The position numbers and the translations under genes were made by a program. Under the pieces are notes generated by a model. The model searched no databases. It was not told the origin of the DNA and saw only the letters and a program-made list of their open reading frames with translations. Below, in pieces: positions 25,866 through 34,606 of a DNA stretch of 64,000 nucleotides (positions are counted from its first letter, which is position 1; each line of letters starts with the position of its first letter). The stretch comes from Sphingomonas turrisvirgatae (lineage in GTDB: Bacteria > Pseudomonadota > Alphaproteobacteria > Sphingomonadales > Sphingomonadaceae): the NCBI RefSeq assembly GCF_001721295.1, contig NZ_MDDS01000012.1:1-64000 (forward strand). The letters are read 5' to 3'.

Positions 25866-27098
25866 ATGAAGTGGACAGGCTTGATCGCTGCGGCGCTGTG
25901 CGCGGTTGGACCAGCGCAGGGGCAATTGCTGCCGCAACTGCCGCGCGTGGGCGGCGTGGTCGATCGCGTAACCGACGTTCTGCCCGATGTCAGCCACACG
26001 CTGGGCGACGCGCAGGCGTTGGTGCGCGCGCAGGCTCAGCGCGCTCGCGACCTGGTGCGGCGGCATCCCGACCGGATCGTGCTGGACCGTGATGGCAATG
26101 CCGTGCGCGCCGGCGAACTGATCATGGTCGATGCCGATGACGCCGTCGCACAGGCGGCGGCGGCCCGTGGTTTTCGCCTGATCGAGCGTGTCGAGCTGGA
26201 CGGGCTGGGCGTCGGCTATGCGCGTTTCGCGACGCCGCGCGGGATCACGCTGTCGCGTGCGATAAAACAGCTCGAGGCGCTGGCCGGCGGGCGAGAAGTC
26301 AGCGCCGATCCGCTCTATTTCCCCAGCGGAACGATCGGCCCGGTCGCCCCCGCCGGCCCCGCGGTGCAGCGGCGGGGCGGCAAGGCTGGCCGCATCGGGA
26401 TCATCGACGGCGGCGTGCCGGTGGGCACGCCGGGGCTCTCGCGGCAGCTGGGGTTCGCGCAAGGAAGCCCGCGCGCGAGCGATCATGCCAGCGGGATCGC
26501 CTCGCTGCTGACCGGCGGCGGCGGCGTGCGCGCCAGCGCGCCGGGCGCGCAGCTGGTGGTGGCTGACGTCTATGGCAGCGATCCAGCGGGCGGCAACGCC
26601 GCCGCGATCGGCCAGGCGCTGGCCTGGATGGCGCGCGAGCGTGTGCCAGTGGTGGTGGTGAGCCTGACCGGGCCGAGCAATCCGCTGCTCGCCCGCATCG
26701 TGACGGCGGCGCGGCGGCTTGGCACGGTGGTCGTCGCCGCGGTCGGCAATGATGGCCCCGCGGCCAGGCCGGCCTATCCCGCCTCTTATCGCGAGGCGAT
26801 CGCCGTGACGGGCGTCGACGCGCGCGGGCGCGTGCTGATCGAGGCCGGCCGCGCAACGAAGCTGGACTATGCAGCGCCGGGCGCTGACCTGCTGGCGGTC
26901 GGTACGGACGGCAGAGCGCGCCAGGTGCGCGGCACATCCTTTGCCGTGCCGTTCGTCGCCGCCCGGCTGTCGGCGCATCTTGGCGAGGGCGGTGTCGATG
27001 CGGCGTTGGTGGCGCTCGACCGGGAGGCGCAGGGGCGCGGCAGGCGCGGGCTGGGCCGCGGACTGGTTTGCGCTGATTGCGCCACTCGATCGCGCTGA
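25866..27098 (+). CDS. Secreted S8 (subtilisin-like) serine protease
   Basis: A 410-residue protein with a signal peptide ending near GPAQGQ and a prodomain of about 150 residues. The S8 catalytic domain has Asp in IGIIDGGV (about 180), His in SDHASGIASLL (about 207) and Ser in RGTSFAVPFVAA (about 358). The His region lacks the usual HGTHVAG wording, so the enzyme is a divergent subtilase. ATG 25866 lies 34 bp from the divergent sigma-factor start. Export to the periplasm or outside is expected. Confidence 0.8.
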   Translation: MKWTGLIAAALCAVGPAQGQLLPQLPRVGGVVDRVTDVLPDVSHTLGDAQALVRAQAQRARDLVRRHPDRIVLDRDGNAVRAGELIMVDADDAVAQAAAARGFRLIERVELDGLGVGYARFATPRGITLSRAIKQLEALAGGREVSADPLYFPSGTIGPVAPAGPAVQRRGGKAGRIGIIDGGVPVGTPGLSRQLGFAQGSPRASDHASGIASLLTGGGGVRASAPGAQLVVADVYGSDPAGGNAAAIGQALAWMARERVPVVVVSLTGPSNPLLARIVTAARRLGTVVVAAVGNDGPAARPAYPASYREAIAVTGVDARGRVLIEAGRATKLDYAAPGADLLAVGTDGRARQVRGTSFAVPFVAARLSAHLGEGGVDAALVALDREAQGRGRRGLGRGLVCADCATRSR

Positions 27099-27183
27099 AC
27101 TTTTTTCGGATTAAAGCGCGCGCGGCATCCGTTCCCCTCCTGACACCGCCGCGTGACGCGGCGCCTGACCAAGGAGGATGACG

Positions 27184-28128
27184 ATGAAGACGCTGTTCCT
27201 TTCCGCTGCCGCCATTGCGGCGCTGACGATCGCCGCGCCGGCTGCGGCGCAGTTGCTGGGCGGTAGCGGCCTTGGCGGTCAGCTTGGTGGCGGGCTTGGC
27301 GGCCAGCTCGGCGGCACGCTGGGCGGCGGACGCCTGGGCGGATCGCTCGATCGGCCGATCGGCCGCACGATCGAGCGGACTCGCGAGCCCATCACCACCA
27401 CGACGCGTGCGAGCAAGTCGGCGCACGGCGTGGTCGAAGCTGACAAGCGCGTCGATCGTCGCAGCGGCCGTGTCGATGCTAGCGGCAGTGCCGATGGCGG
27501 CATTGCGGGCGCAGTCGACAATGGCACGAGCGCGCTGGGCCGCAGTGTAGGCACGTCGGGCAGCGGCAGTGCGTCCGGCCGTGCCTCGGGCAGCGCCTCG
27601 GCTGATCTGATCGGCACCGACGATGTGCGCAGCACCGTGCAGGGCGCGCGCGAGCGCACCAGTGGCGCGGTGGATCGTGTGCGTGGCGTCACTGGCGCGG
27701 CGCGAGATCGGGCGACCGACGCCACGGGCCAGGCCGTGGGCCGCGCGCAGGGCGTCGCCGGCGGCCTGGGCGGGACGCTCGGCGCATCGGGCTCGGGTAG
27801 CGGTTCGGCGAGTGGATCGGCCGGGAACGGTGGCGCGTCCGGCTCGGCCTCCGGCACTGGCGAGGGCATGCTCGCTTTGAGTGGCGGCTCGACGCCTGCG
27901 ATCAACCCCGGCATGCGGATCGAGGACGCCCGTGGGCGGCTCGTCGGCCGGGTTCAAGAGGTAAACCGCAACGCGCGCGGCCGGATCGAATCGCTGGCGG
28001 TGCGCGTCGGCGACCGTGTCGCGACGCTGCCCGCCGGCAACTTCAGTGCCGATGGCGACGTGCTCGTCTCGGCGATGGGCAAGGGAGAGGTGAAGAACAC
28101 CGCCAAGTCCCAGGAGTCGGCGGATTGA
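27184..28128 (+). CDS. Secreted Gly/Ser-rich protein with C-terminal PRC-barrel-like domain
   Basis: A 314-residue protein with a signal peptide (AAAIAALTIAAPAAAQ), then Gly-Leu repeats (GGQLGGGLGGQLGG), long Gly/Ser/Ala-rich low-complexity stretches and a compact C-terminal domain (GMRIEDARGRLVGRVQEVN) resembling a PRC-barrel. AGGAGG lies 8 nt before ATG 27184, so this start is preferred over ATG 27178. It follows the S8 protease gene by 85 bp. It could be an envelope structural protein or a protease substrate. Confidence 0.65.
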   Translation: MKTLFLSAAAIAALTIAAPAAAQLLGGSGLGGQLGGGLGGQLGGTLGGGRLGGSLDRPIGRTIERTREPITTTTRASKSAHGVVEADKRVDRRSGRVDASGSADGGIAGAVDNGTSALGRSVGTSGSGSASGRASGSASADLIGTDDVRSTVQGARERTSGAVDRVRGVTGAARDRATDATGQAVGRAQGVAGGLGGTLGASGSGSGSASGSAGNGGASGSASGTGEGMLALSGGSTPAINPGMRIEDARGRLVGRVQEVNRNARGRIESLAVRVGDRVATLPAGNFSADGDVLVSAMGKGEVKNTAKSQESAD

Positions 28129-28142
28129 ACTATAGACGCGAG

Positions 28143-28166
28143 CGCTCCCCAGCGAACTGGGGAGCG
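28143..28166 (+). terminator. Strong hairpin after the PRC-like gene
   Basis: CGCTCCCCAG and CTGGGGAGCG form a perfect 10-bp stem with a CGAA loop, 14 bp after the stop codon. No U-tract follows, so it may act as a rho-independent-like terminator or an mRNA-stabilising hairpin. Confidence 0.5.
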
Positions 28167-28175
28167 TTCAAGCAC

Positions 28176-28308
28176 TGAACCGCGCTGGATTTGCCGGAGG
28201 CTCTAAGTCCAGAGAAGGCGGAGCCTGTAAGGGCCGACGACGAATAAGTTTGCGCCGGAGGTGCGCGAACATGCGATGCGGATGGTGGCCAGTCACAAGC
28301 GCGATTAG
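28176..28308 (+). mobile_element. IS3-type insertion sequence remnant
   Basis: The stretch starting TGAACCGCGCTGGATTTGCC resembles the terminal sequence of some IS3-family elements. A frame at 28243-28308 encodes NKFAPEVREHAMRMVASHKR and then stops, which matches the first residues of IS3-group OrfA transposases. Only this 5' end remains, so the element is a dead fragment. Confidence 0.5.
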
Positions 28309-28496
28309 CGGCCTTCGAAAACGCTGCTGTCGCGTCCTCCATGGGCGCGAACTCGTGGGCTGTCCTTGGGCGACTGCGCATGGAGCGACGCACTGCTGTC
28401 GCTCGGCCATGACAAAAATGCCATCGTGATGTTGTTCACGATCGCGTCGAACTGGCGCGAGGCCTCATCGAGCGGCTTCGCCGTCTCTGTGTTCAT
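28305..28496 (-). CDS. Small hypothetical protein or gene fragment
   Basis: A 63-codon frame with a purine-rich GGGGGAAAAG about 6 nt before its ATG. The opening residues LDEASRQFDAIVNNI faintly resemble the start of PAS-like sensor modules, but the rest shows no domain. It lies in a 680-bp gap beside an IS remnant, so a truncated gene is as likely as a real short one. Confidence 0.25.
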   Translation of the reverse strand: MNTETAKPLDEASRQFDAIVNNITMAFLSWPSDSSASLHAQSPKDSPRVRAHGGRDSSVFEGR

Positions 28497-28811
28497 CGCA
28501 ACTTTTCCCCCAGCTACGGCAACGCCGCGGCACCCAACACTACGCGGGTCAGTTCGAACGGTTCAGAACGATCTCGTTCCGGCACCGTTTGCCCGGCGAG
28601 GGAGCAATGCATTTGCCCCCGGACACGCTGAAGCAGGCAACAGATGATTCTATTTCGAGCACACGCTTCATTGACTGCGCCGGCAACGATGAGTGCCGGT
28701 TACCGGCGCAACGTTGAACCTTACCCCATCGAAACGCGTTGAGCCTGTCTAACCGTGATCCCCAGTGAACTTTCACTGTTGATCATGTCCCGAGCGTGCA
28801 GGAGAGCAGAT
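28497..28811. other. Intergenic stretch without a recognisable gene
   Basis: I see no supported coding frame here. The last part must hold the promoter of the following stress-protein gene; an AGGAGAGC ribosome-binding site precedes its ATG. Confidence 0.5.
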
Positions 28812-29582
28812 ATGAGCGATAACAACAAAGGCGCTTTTGGCTTCGACGACCCTAATCGTGGGCCGCTGGATCGGGCACAGAACGCACTTGAAGGACGCGA
28901 CGATCCTAATCGCGGTCCAATAGATCGGATGGAGAACGCGTTGGGAGGCCAAGATGACCCCAACCGTGGCCCGCTTGATCGCGCCGCGAATGCAGTCATG
29001 GGCGGCACGGGAGGTGTATCGGCCGCCATGGGCGGAGAGGCCAGCATGAGTCACTCTGGCGGTGGCGTGATTTCCGCAGTCTTCGACAGCAACGACGAGG
29101 CGCAACGTGCCGTTTCCGAACTGCGCCGCGCTGGTGTCAACGACAGTTCACTTTCGCTCATTGCTCAGTCCAAGGGAACGATGACCACGCGCGAGGGTGG
29201 CGGCGAGATCACCGACGAAGAACATACCAACATGCTTCGCGGGATTCTCGGCGGCGGTGCACTTGGTGCAGGGCTGGGCGTTGCCGCGCTCGCAATACCT
29301 GGTGTCGGCCCACTGGCAGCGCTCGGCGCAATCGCTGCCTCGGTGGTCCCCGAAGCGATGGCGATCGGCGCGGTTGCCGGCGCTGCCGCAGGTAGTTTCA
29401 ACGAAGCGCTGAAAAAGCATGGCGTCAGCGACGAAGATGCGAGCTACTACGGAGATCAACTCAAGCGCGGCGGCGTCCTGGTGACTGTCCACGCCTCGGG
29501 TGTCGATGCTGACGAGGCACGTGAAATCCTCTACCGCAATGGCGGTCATTCGTCCTCCCGCGCCAGGGCAGCCGCTATCTAA
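28812..29582 (+). CDS. General-stress-protein-like protein with triple N-terminal repeat
   Basis: A 256-residue protein. Residues 12-65 are three consecutive 18-residue repeats of the form DDPNRGPxDRxxNAxxGx. A domain resembling YflT/general stress protein 17M follows (VISAVFDSNDEAQRAVSELRRAG, then a Gly/Ala-rich hydrophobic hairpin around 140-195, then YYGDQLKRGGVLVTV). The glycine-rich hydrophobic centre is like that of membrane-associated stress proteins. ATG 28812 follows AGGAGAGCAGAT. Function is not established; induction by heat or salt is typical of relatives. Confidence 0.65.
   Translation: MSDNNKGAFGFDDPNRGPLDRAQNALEGRDDPNRGPIDRMENALGGQDDPNRGPLDRAANAVMGGTGGVSAAMGGEASMSHSGGGVISAVFDSNDEAQRAVSELRRAGVNDSSLSLIAQSKGTMTTREGGGEITDEEHTNMLRGILGGGALGAGLGVAALAIPGVGPLAALGAIAASVVPEAMAIGAVAGAAAGSFNEALKKHGVSDEDASYYGDQLKRGGVLVTVHASGVDADEAREILYRNGGHSSSRARAAAI
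28845..29006 (+). repeat. Three tandem 54-bp coding repeats
   Basis: The units 28845-28898, 28899-28952 and 28953-29006 each encode an 18-residue DDPNRGP-type repeat. The DNA has diverged at synonymous sites while the protein motif is kept, which points to selection on the repeated peptide. Confidence 0.75.
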
Positions 29583-29626
29583 CGATGAGAAGCTCCGCGC
29601 GATCGGGGACTTTGAGTATCAATCCA

Positions 29627-29657
29627 TGCCTCGCTTCGGGAGTGCCGAAGCGAGGCA
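29627..29657 (+). terminator. 13-bp-stem hairpin after the stress-protein gene
   Basis: TGCCTCGCTTCGG and CCGAAGCGAGGCA form a perfect 13-bp stem around a 5-nt loop, 44 bp after the stop. No U-tract follows. It is the only notable structure in the 356-bp gap 29583-29938, where I see no gene. Confidence 0.55.
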
Positions 29658-29938
29658 GCTACGCCACCGGGCTGCGGGCGACGATGTGCACGTCTGGTCA
29701 GAAGAGCTTACTCTTCGCAACAGCTTCCAGCATCTTTAGGCTTGCAACACCCTGCTGGGCAGCTTCGCACGGGTGCAACAGCGGCGTCGCTAGAGCGATT
29801 AACATTGGTGTGCCCGGCCGGACGGCTGCTATTCAATCACCGCGATCTGAAACCTACCAGTCAGCAACCAGTCCAGTTCACGCCGTTCCGCACGGGACAT
29901 TGTCGGCGAGCCTCCGCGAAAGGCGCAGCGAGATGTTC

Positions 29939-30853
29939 TCACGGCCAGCCGAGCCTTACTGACACCGGGCAATGGTCGGAAGGGTGCTCAGCCTCCTGTA
30001 CGTCGCCGTACCGATACTCCTCGAATGAATTCGGGACGAGCCGCTGAGCGGCGCGGGCGCCGAGTACAATATGATCGATGAACTCGCGATAGCGCGCCTT
30101 GCAGCCGGCTTGACGATCGCCAGCTGCAAGCGCCAGGTCGGCATCGCCCGGATCGGCGTCATCAATCTCGGCATAGAAGGTGTCGCCGCGGGCGGCGAGC
30201 CGCCGGTTCCAGTCGCCGAGCACCGCGAACGTCTCACCAGCTGCAGCACGCGCATCGATCCATCGCTCGAGCACCGGGAGCTGGCTGAACAGCACCGGGC
30301 AATCCGCGTCGGTCGACGTCCGACCGGAATTGCAGCCGGACTTGAGATGCAATGCGAGCAGCCGCATCGGCCGAGCGCCCTGAACGGTGATGTCGACGCC
30401 CCAACGCAGGTCGGGATTGCCGACCGCGAGGGCGGCCAGATCCGGATTGCGCGTCCAGCGCACGCCCCTGCGAATCGCGAAGCCAACGGCCTGGTGGCCG
30501 ATGGTCTGGCCGGGATTGCCATAGCAGCTGCCACCCCGACCGCTCGCTGGGCGTCCGGAGATCAGCACATCGTAACGCGTAGGATCGAAGACGCGCTGCG
30601 CCGCGGCGCGGCTCTCGACCTCCTGGAAAGCAATGACATCGGCGTCGAGCGCCGACACATGCCGGCGGAGCGCGGCATAGTCGGCCTCGCTGCGCGGGCG
30701 GCAACCCACGCCACCACGCTCGGCGAGATGTTCGAGGTTCCAGCTGGCGAGCTTCAGCGATCCCGGCGTCTTGGCCGCGACCGGTGCGGGCGCGTTCATG
30801 CAGCTGCTCGTCAATGACGTGGCGAGGAGGAGGACTGTGAAGCGAGCAAGCAT
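29939..30853 (-). CDS. Endonuclease/exonuclease/phosphatase-family lipoprotein
   Basis: A 304-residue protein with a lipoprotein signal (lipobox LTSSC, Cys at 18). EEP-fold motifs are LASWNLEHLAE, DVIAFQEVES, LALHLKSGC, VLGDWNRR and the terminal EHPSDHCPVSVRL, the last holding the catalytic Asp-His pair. The family includes DNase I-like nucleases and phosphodiesterases. Export as a lipoprotein suggests a periplasmic or surface role on nucleic acid or phosphoester substrates. Confidence 0.8.
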   Translation of the reverse strand: MLARFTVLLLATSLTSSCMNAPAPVAAKTPGSLKLASWNLEHLAERGGVGCRPRSEADYAALRRHVSALDADVIAFQEVESRAAAQRVFDPTRYDVLISGRPASGRGGSCYGNPGQTIGHQAVGFAIRRGVRWTRNPDLAALAVGNPDLRWGVDITVQGARPMRLLALHLKSGCNSGRTSTDADCPVLFSQLPVLERWIDARAAAGETFAVLGDWNRRLAARGDTFYAEIDDADPGDADLALAAGDRQAGCKARYREFIDHIVLGARAAQRLVPNSFEEYRYGDVQEAEHPSDHCPVSVRLGWP

Positions 30854-31011
30854 CGCCGGTCAGTATCGCGGGCCGACACCGCTGGGAATGGCGTTCGGCA
30901 GCCGAGCCGCGCGTATCTTCAGCCTGCCCGACCTGCCGTTAGGCCAGGGAAGGGCGCGTCCTGAAATCGTCGCTCTTGCGATGCAGCCCTGTCCAATGCA
31001 GAGCGTCGGCC

Positions 31012-31242
31012 ATGACGGCGAGCCAGCTTCAGGATCTTCTTGTCAAACAGCTCATGCGCAAGGCCGGCGGCAGCCAGCGGCGGTGGCGCGCCGTTATCGG
31101 ACCGATCAAGGTGCACGACGCCGCCACACATGCGCATTGTAACTGGTCGGTCGCGCCCTCAGGCACCTCGCGCGAGATCGGGGAAGTCGAGCGCCTGCTG
31201 GACACGGTGCGGCTCGAGCGGCCGATCGTCGCTGCCGGTTAG
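31012..31242 (+). CDS. Small conserved hypothetical protein upstream of dinB
   Basis: A 76-residue protein starting with MTASQLQDLLVKQLMRKAGG and containing THAHCNWSVAPSG. From memory, similar short proteins are common in sphingomonads, but no function is known to me. The compact size and the conserved centre suggest a real gene. It ends about 80 bp before dinB on the same strand and may share its transcript. Confidence 0.5.
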   Translation: MTASQLQDLLVKQLMRKAGGSQRRWRAVIGPIKVHDAATHAHCNWSVAPSGTSREIGEVERLLDTVRLERPIVAAG

Positions 31243-31322
31243 GAGCAGGTCGGGCAGGGGCGCTCGATCGGTCGTGATCGCGGCGAGTTCACATTTTGTT
31301 CGAGCCTTGCTATGTGGCTCAT

Positions 31323-32402
31323 GTGAGCGATGCACCTGTCCGGAAGATCATTCACATCGACATGGATGCGTTCTTCGCGTCGGTGGAGCAGCGCGACGAT
31401 CCTGTGCTTCGCGGCCGCCCAGTGGCGGTCGGCTATGGCGGGCGGCGCGGTGTCGTTGCGGCAGCAAGCTATGAGGCGCGGGCCTTCGGCGTGCGCTCAG
31501 CCTTGCCATCGGTCACGGCGCTGCGCCGCTGCGCCGAGCTTGTCTTCGTGCCGCCCCGGTTCGACGTCTATCGTTCGGTGTCTGCCCAGATCCACGCGAT
31601 CTTTGCCGACTACACTGAACTCATCCAGCCGCTATCGCTCGACGAGGCTTATCTCGACGTCACGGACAATCGCCGCGGCATCGCGACCGCATGGGCGACC
31701 GCAAAGGAAATCCGGGCGCGCATCCTTGAGGAGACTGGTATCACCGCCTCAGCCGGCATCTCCTACAACAAGTTCCTGGCGAAGCTCGCCTCGGATCACC
31801 GCAAGCCCAATGGGCAGTTTGCGGTAACACCTGACATGGGTGCCGCCTGGGTCGAGGACCTGCCGGTCACTAAATTTCATGGCATTGGACCGGTGACCGC
31901 GGCGAAGATGAAACGGCTCGGCATCGAGACCGGCGGCGATCTGAGGGCGCAATCGCGCGAGTTCCTGGTCGCCAATTTCGGGAGCTCAGCCGAATGGTAT
32001 TTCGGCATCGCTCGCGGGATCGACGACCGGCCCGTCAACCCCAACCGCGAGCGCAAGTCGTCAGGTTCCGAGACGACTTTCGAGCGTGATCTGGTCGACC
32101 CAGCGGAGATCGAGGCCGGCGTGCTGCGCATGGCCGACGATGTCGCGGCCTGGTGCGCCGATCGCGGCATGTTCGGGCGCACCGTGACGGTCAAAGCCAA
32201 GTTCGCTGACTTCCGGCAGGTCACGCGCAGCCGGACTGCCGCGCGTCCAGTGCGTGATCCGGGCGACTTGCGGCGCACCAGCGTCGAACTCATCCGTACG
32301 CTCTACCCGCCGACGATGGGCATTCGGCTGGTCGGTGTGACGGTCTCCAACTTCGAGCGTGAGGCCTCCGAACCGCTGCCGCTGCTCGATCTCAAAGGCT
32401 GA
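31323..32402 (+). CDS. dinB: Translesion DNA polymerase IV (DinB)
   Basis: A Y-family polymerase of about 359 residues. Catalytic motifs are HIDMDAFFASVEQ at the N terminus and LSLDEAYLDVT at about 100; GISYNKFLAKLASD and the helix-hairpin-helix region FHGIGPVTAAKMKRLGI follow. The start is uncertain: GTG 31323 gives the usual MSDxPxRKIIHIDMD beginning, while the frame is open to TTG 31296. A cargo copy of dinB in a mobile region could raise mutation rates in the host. Confidence 0.9.
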   Translation: MSDAPVRKIIHIDMDAFFASVEQRDDPVLRGRPVAVGYGGRRGVVAAASYEARAFGVRSALPSVTALRRCAELVFVPPRFDVYRSVSAQIHAIFADYTELIQPLSLDEAYLDVTDNRRGIATAWATAKEIRARILEETGITASAGISYNKFLAKLASDHRKPNGQFAVTPDMGAAWVEDLPVTKFHGIGPVTAAKMKRLGIETGGDLRAQSREFLVANFGSSAEWYFGIARGIDDRPVNPNRERKSSGSETTFERDLVDPAEIEAGVLRMADDVAAWCADRGMFGRTVTVKAKFADFRQVTRSRTAARPVRDPGDLRRTSVELIRTLYPPTMGIRLVGVTVSNFEREASEPLPLLDLKG

Positions 32403-32551
32403 TCACTCCGGTTGCTGGTCGTCTCTCGGCGGAGATCAAGTCCGATCACCAGCTTGCCGTCCGGTTGCGACAGTCACCTCTCCTATGGCATCGGCAATCA
32501 GATCGGGGAGAAAAAAGCCAGGTCCTTCCGAGTGCCAGAGTGCCACACTCG

Positions 32552-34225
32552 CTACGCGCCACCTCCGGCGCCAGTTATGAAGGTCGCGGGCAGGCCACGG
32601 TCGCGAGCTTCCGCTTTCCATCGCACCGATCCGAACGGTCGCTCGAGCATACGCCGGATGCGAACAGGCTCACCGCCGATCTGAAACGCGCTGGCCTGGT
32701 CCTCCAGCGAGCGCTCGCCCGCCGTGGGCCGGTTACGCATGCGCAGGAAGTCGATCCAGGTCGGAAAATGAAAGCGTTCGACCCACAGCTCGGGCTCGGC
32801 CAGGTCACGCGCGATTGACCAGGCGTAGGCGCCATTGCGCTGCCGGCTGAGCTGGACCTGCTGCATGATGCGGTAGAAGGGACGCGCGTCGTCAAGCGCA
32901 ACGCGATATTCCAGCTCGATCACGACGGGTCCGCTGCGATGCGTCACGGCCAGCTTTACCGTCGGATCGGGCAAATCCGGCGATGCACTCGCGCCGTCGC
33001 TTCGAGCCTCCTCCATCTTCCAGCGCAGTCCGAACAGGATCGAGGCGAGAATGCCTGCCGCCGAGATCAGCAGCGCCGTCTGGACATCGGTTGAATCGGC
33101 GACCGCGCCCCAACCCAGGCTTCCGATGGCAATGCCCCCGGCAATGCTCGCCTGGAAGGTTGCGAGCGCGCGTCCCGCGACCCAACGCGGCACCGGCAGC
33201 TGCACTGCGATATTAAGCGCCGTCGTCGCGAGCATCCAGCCGCCGCCTGCCACCGCAAGCGCAACGCAGGTCAGGAATTCGCTCCGGCTGAACGCGATCG
33301 TGCAGGTCGCGGCGCTCAGAATGATCGTGGCGACGCGGACGACACCTTCGGAGCCAAGCCTAAGCTTGAGGCGCGCGACGCTGAACGCGCCAGCGACCGC
33401 GCCCACGCCATAGGAGCCGAGCAGCACGCCAAAGGTGCTCGCCTGCGCATTGAGAAGGTCTCGGGCAACCAGCGGCATCAGCGCGGTTACGGAGCCCGCC
33501 AGCAAGCCGAGCAGCAGCGCTCGGCCGATGACGATGCGAATGGCCGGCGAGTGCAGGATGTAGCGAATGCCGGAGATCAGGGCGCGATTGAGCCGTTCGG
33601 GGGGCAGGCGGGATGGCTCATGCGTCTTGCTCGAGGCAAGAAGCACACCCAGCATCGGCAGATACAGCAGCGCACTCGCGCCAAAGGACGCCACCGCGCC
33701 GGCAGCGGCGACGATGACGCCGCCCAGGGCAGGGCCGAAGCTTCGCGCGATGTTGAAGCTGATACTGTTCAGCGCCACGGCAGCGGCCAGGCTCTCGACC
33801 GGCACCTGCTCGCCAGCTGACGACTGCCATGCTGGCCAGAACAAGGCCATGCCGCAGCCGATGGCGAAGCAGAACGCCAGGATGGCGATCGCCGACACCT
33901 CGCCCAGCAGTGACAGGATGAAGAGCAGGCTCACCGCCGTAAGCGAGATCAACAGCGCAACGATCGAAACCGTACGGCGATCGTACATGTCGGCAATCGC
34001 CCCGGCCGGGATAGCGATCAGGAGTACCGGGAGCATCGTGGCCGTCTGCACCAGCGCCACGAGCGTCGCGCTGCTGCTCAATTCGGTCATTGCCCAAGCA
34101 GCGCCGACGCCCTGGATCAGCAATCCGAGGTTGGAGAGCAGGCTTGCCAGCCAGATGTTGCGGAAGCGGGCATAGCGCAATGGCGCGATCATGCTGCCTG
34201 GTCTGGGCTGTCCGAGCGACGTCAT
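32552..34225 (-). CDS. MFS exporter with C-terminal monooxygenase-like domain
   Basis: A 557-residue protein. The first about 410 residues form an EntS-like major-facilitator transporter with roughly 10-12 membrane segments and the loop GAIADMYDRRTV between helices 2 and 3. The last about 120 residues are soluble and resemble the antibiotic-biosynthesis-monooxygenase-like domain often fused to this MFS subgroup (RPFYRIMQQVQLSRQRNGAY). Substrates of relatives include siderophores and small organic compounds; the one here is unknown. It is convergent with dinB. Confidence 0.8.
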   Translation of the reverse strand: MTSLGQPRPGSMIAPLRYARFRNIWLASLLSNLGLLIQGVGAAWAMTELSSSATLVALVQTATMLPVLLIAIPAGAIADMYDRRTVSIVALLISLTAVSLLFILSLLGEVSAIAILAFCFAIGCGMALFWPAWQSSAGEQVPVESLAAAVALNSISFNIARSFGPALGGVIVAAAGAVASFGASALLYLPMLGVLLASSKTHEPSRLPPERLNRALISGIRYILHSPAIRIVIGRALLLGLLAGSVTALMPLVARDLLNAQASTFGVLLGSYGVGAVAGAFSVARLKLRLGSEGVVRVATIILSAATCTIAFSRSEFLTCVALAVAGGGWMLATTALNIAVQLPVPRWVAGRALATFQASIAGGIAIGSLGWGAVADSTDVQTALLISAAGILASILFGLRWKMEEARSDGASASPDLPDPTVKLAVTHRSGPVVIELEYRVALDDARPFYRIMQQVQLSRQRNGAYAWSIARDLAEPELWVERFHFPTWIDFLRMRNRPTAGERSLEDQASAFQIGGEPVRIRRMLERPFGSVRWKAEARDRGLPATFITGAGGGA

Positions 34226-34269
34226 GAGCGGTTCTGCACTTGCTAAAGCCCTCCCGACGCCTTGATCCG

Positions 34270-34478
34270 GCCCGTACTTGGCACGCCGGCTCTTGCCAAT
34301 CGCATTGAGCCTCTAAAGATTTTTCATTGACCGGGTGTGGTGGAAACGCGGGCGAGCGCGCGCACAGTTGGTCAAGTAGCCGCCACATCCGTTGCCAGTC
34401 CGCGAGCGGCACAAGCCGATATAGCGGCCGTCAAATCCGCGTGGATGCCGGCAACTGTAAATAGGCGATGATATCCCG
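34270..34478 (-). pseudogene. Frameshifted remnant of the S26 conjugal peptidase 3' end
   Basis: On the minus strand this piece reads CRHPRGFDGRYIGL and then, after a one-base deletion, VPLADWQRMWRLL. It matches the intact peptidase at 36765-37370 (SRHPRGFDSRYVGLVPL). Similarity continues past the intact gene's stop into its downstream flank, so a segment of about 200 bp is duplicated in direct orientation around the AbiE cassette. The rest of the 381-bp gap 34226-34606 shows no gene. Confidence 0.65.
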
Positions 34479-34606
34479 GCCGCGCGTGCTTTTGAGAAAG
34501 TCGCACACACCACTCGCATGGGTAAGCGACCTTGCCCCGGTTCTGACGCTCGTCAATCTTGCGTAAGGATGGCTGAGCGGGTAGCCCTGCTCTCAGGCGT
34601 GAGCAG

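Noticed and set aside
26401..27957. 518-codon open frame on the minus strand
   Set aside because: It spans two real + strand genes and shows only Arg/Ala-rich shadow composition.
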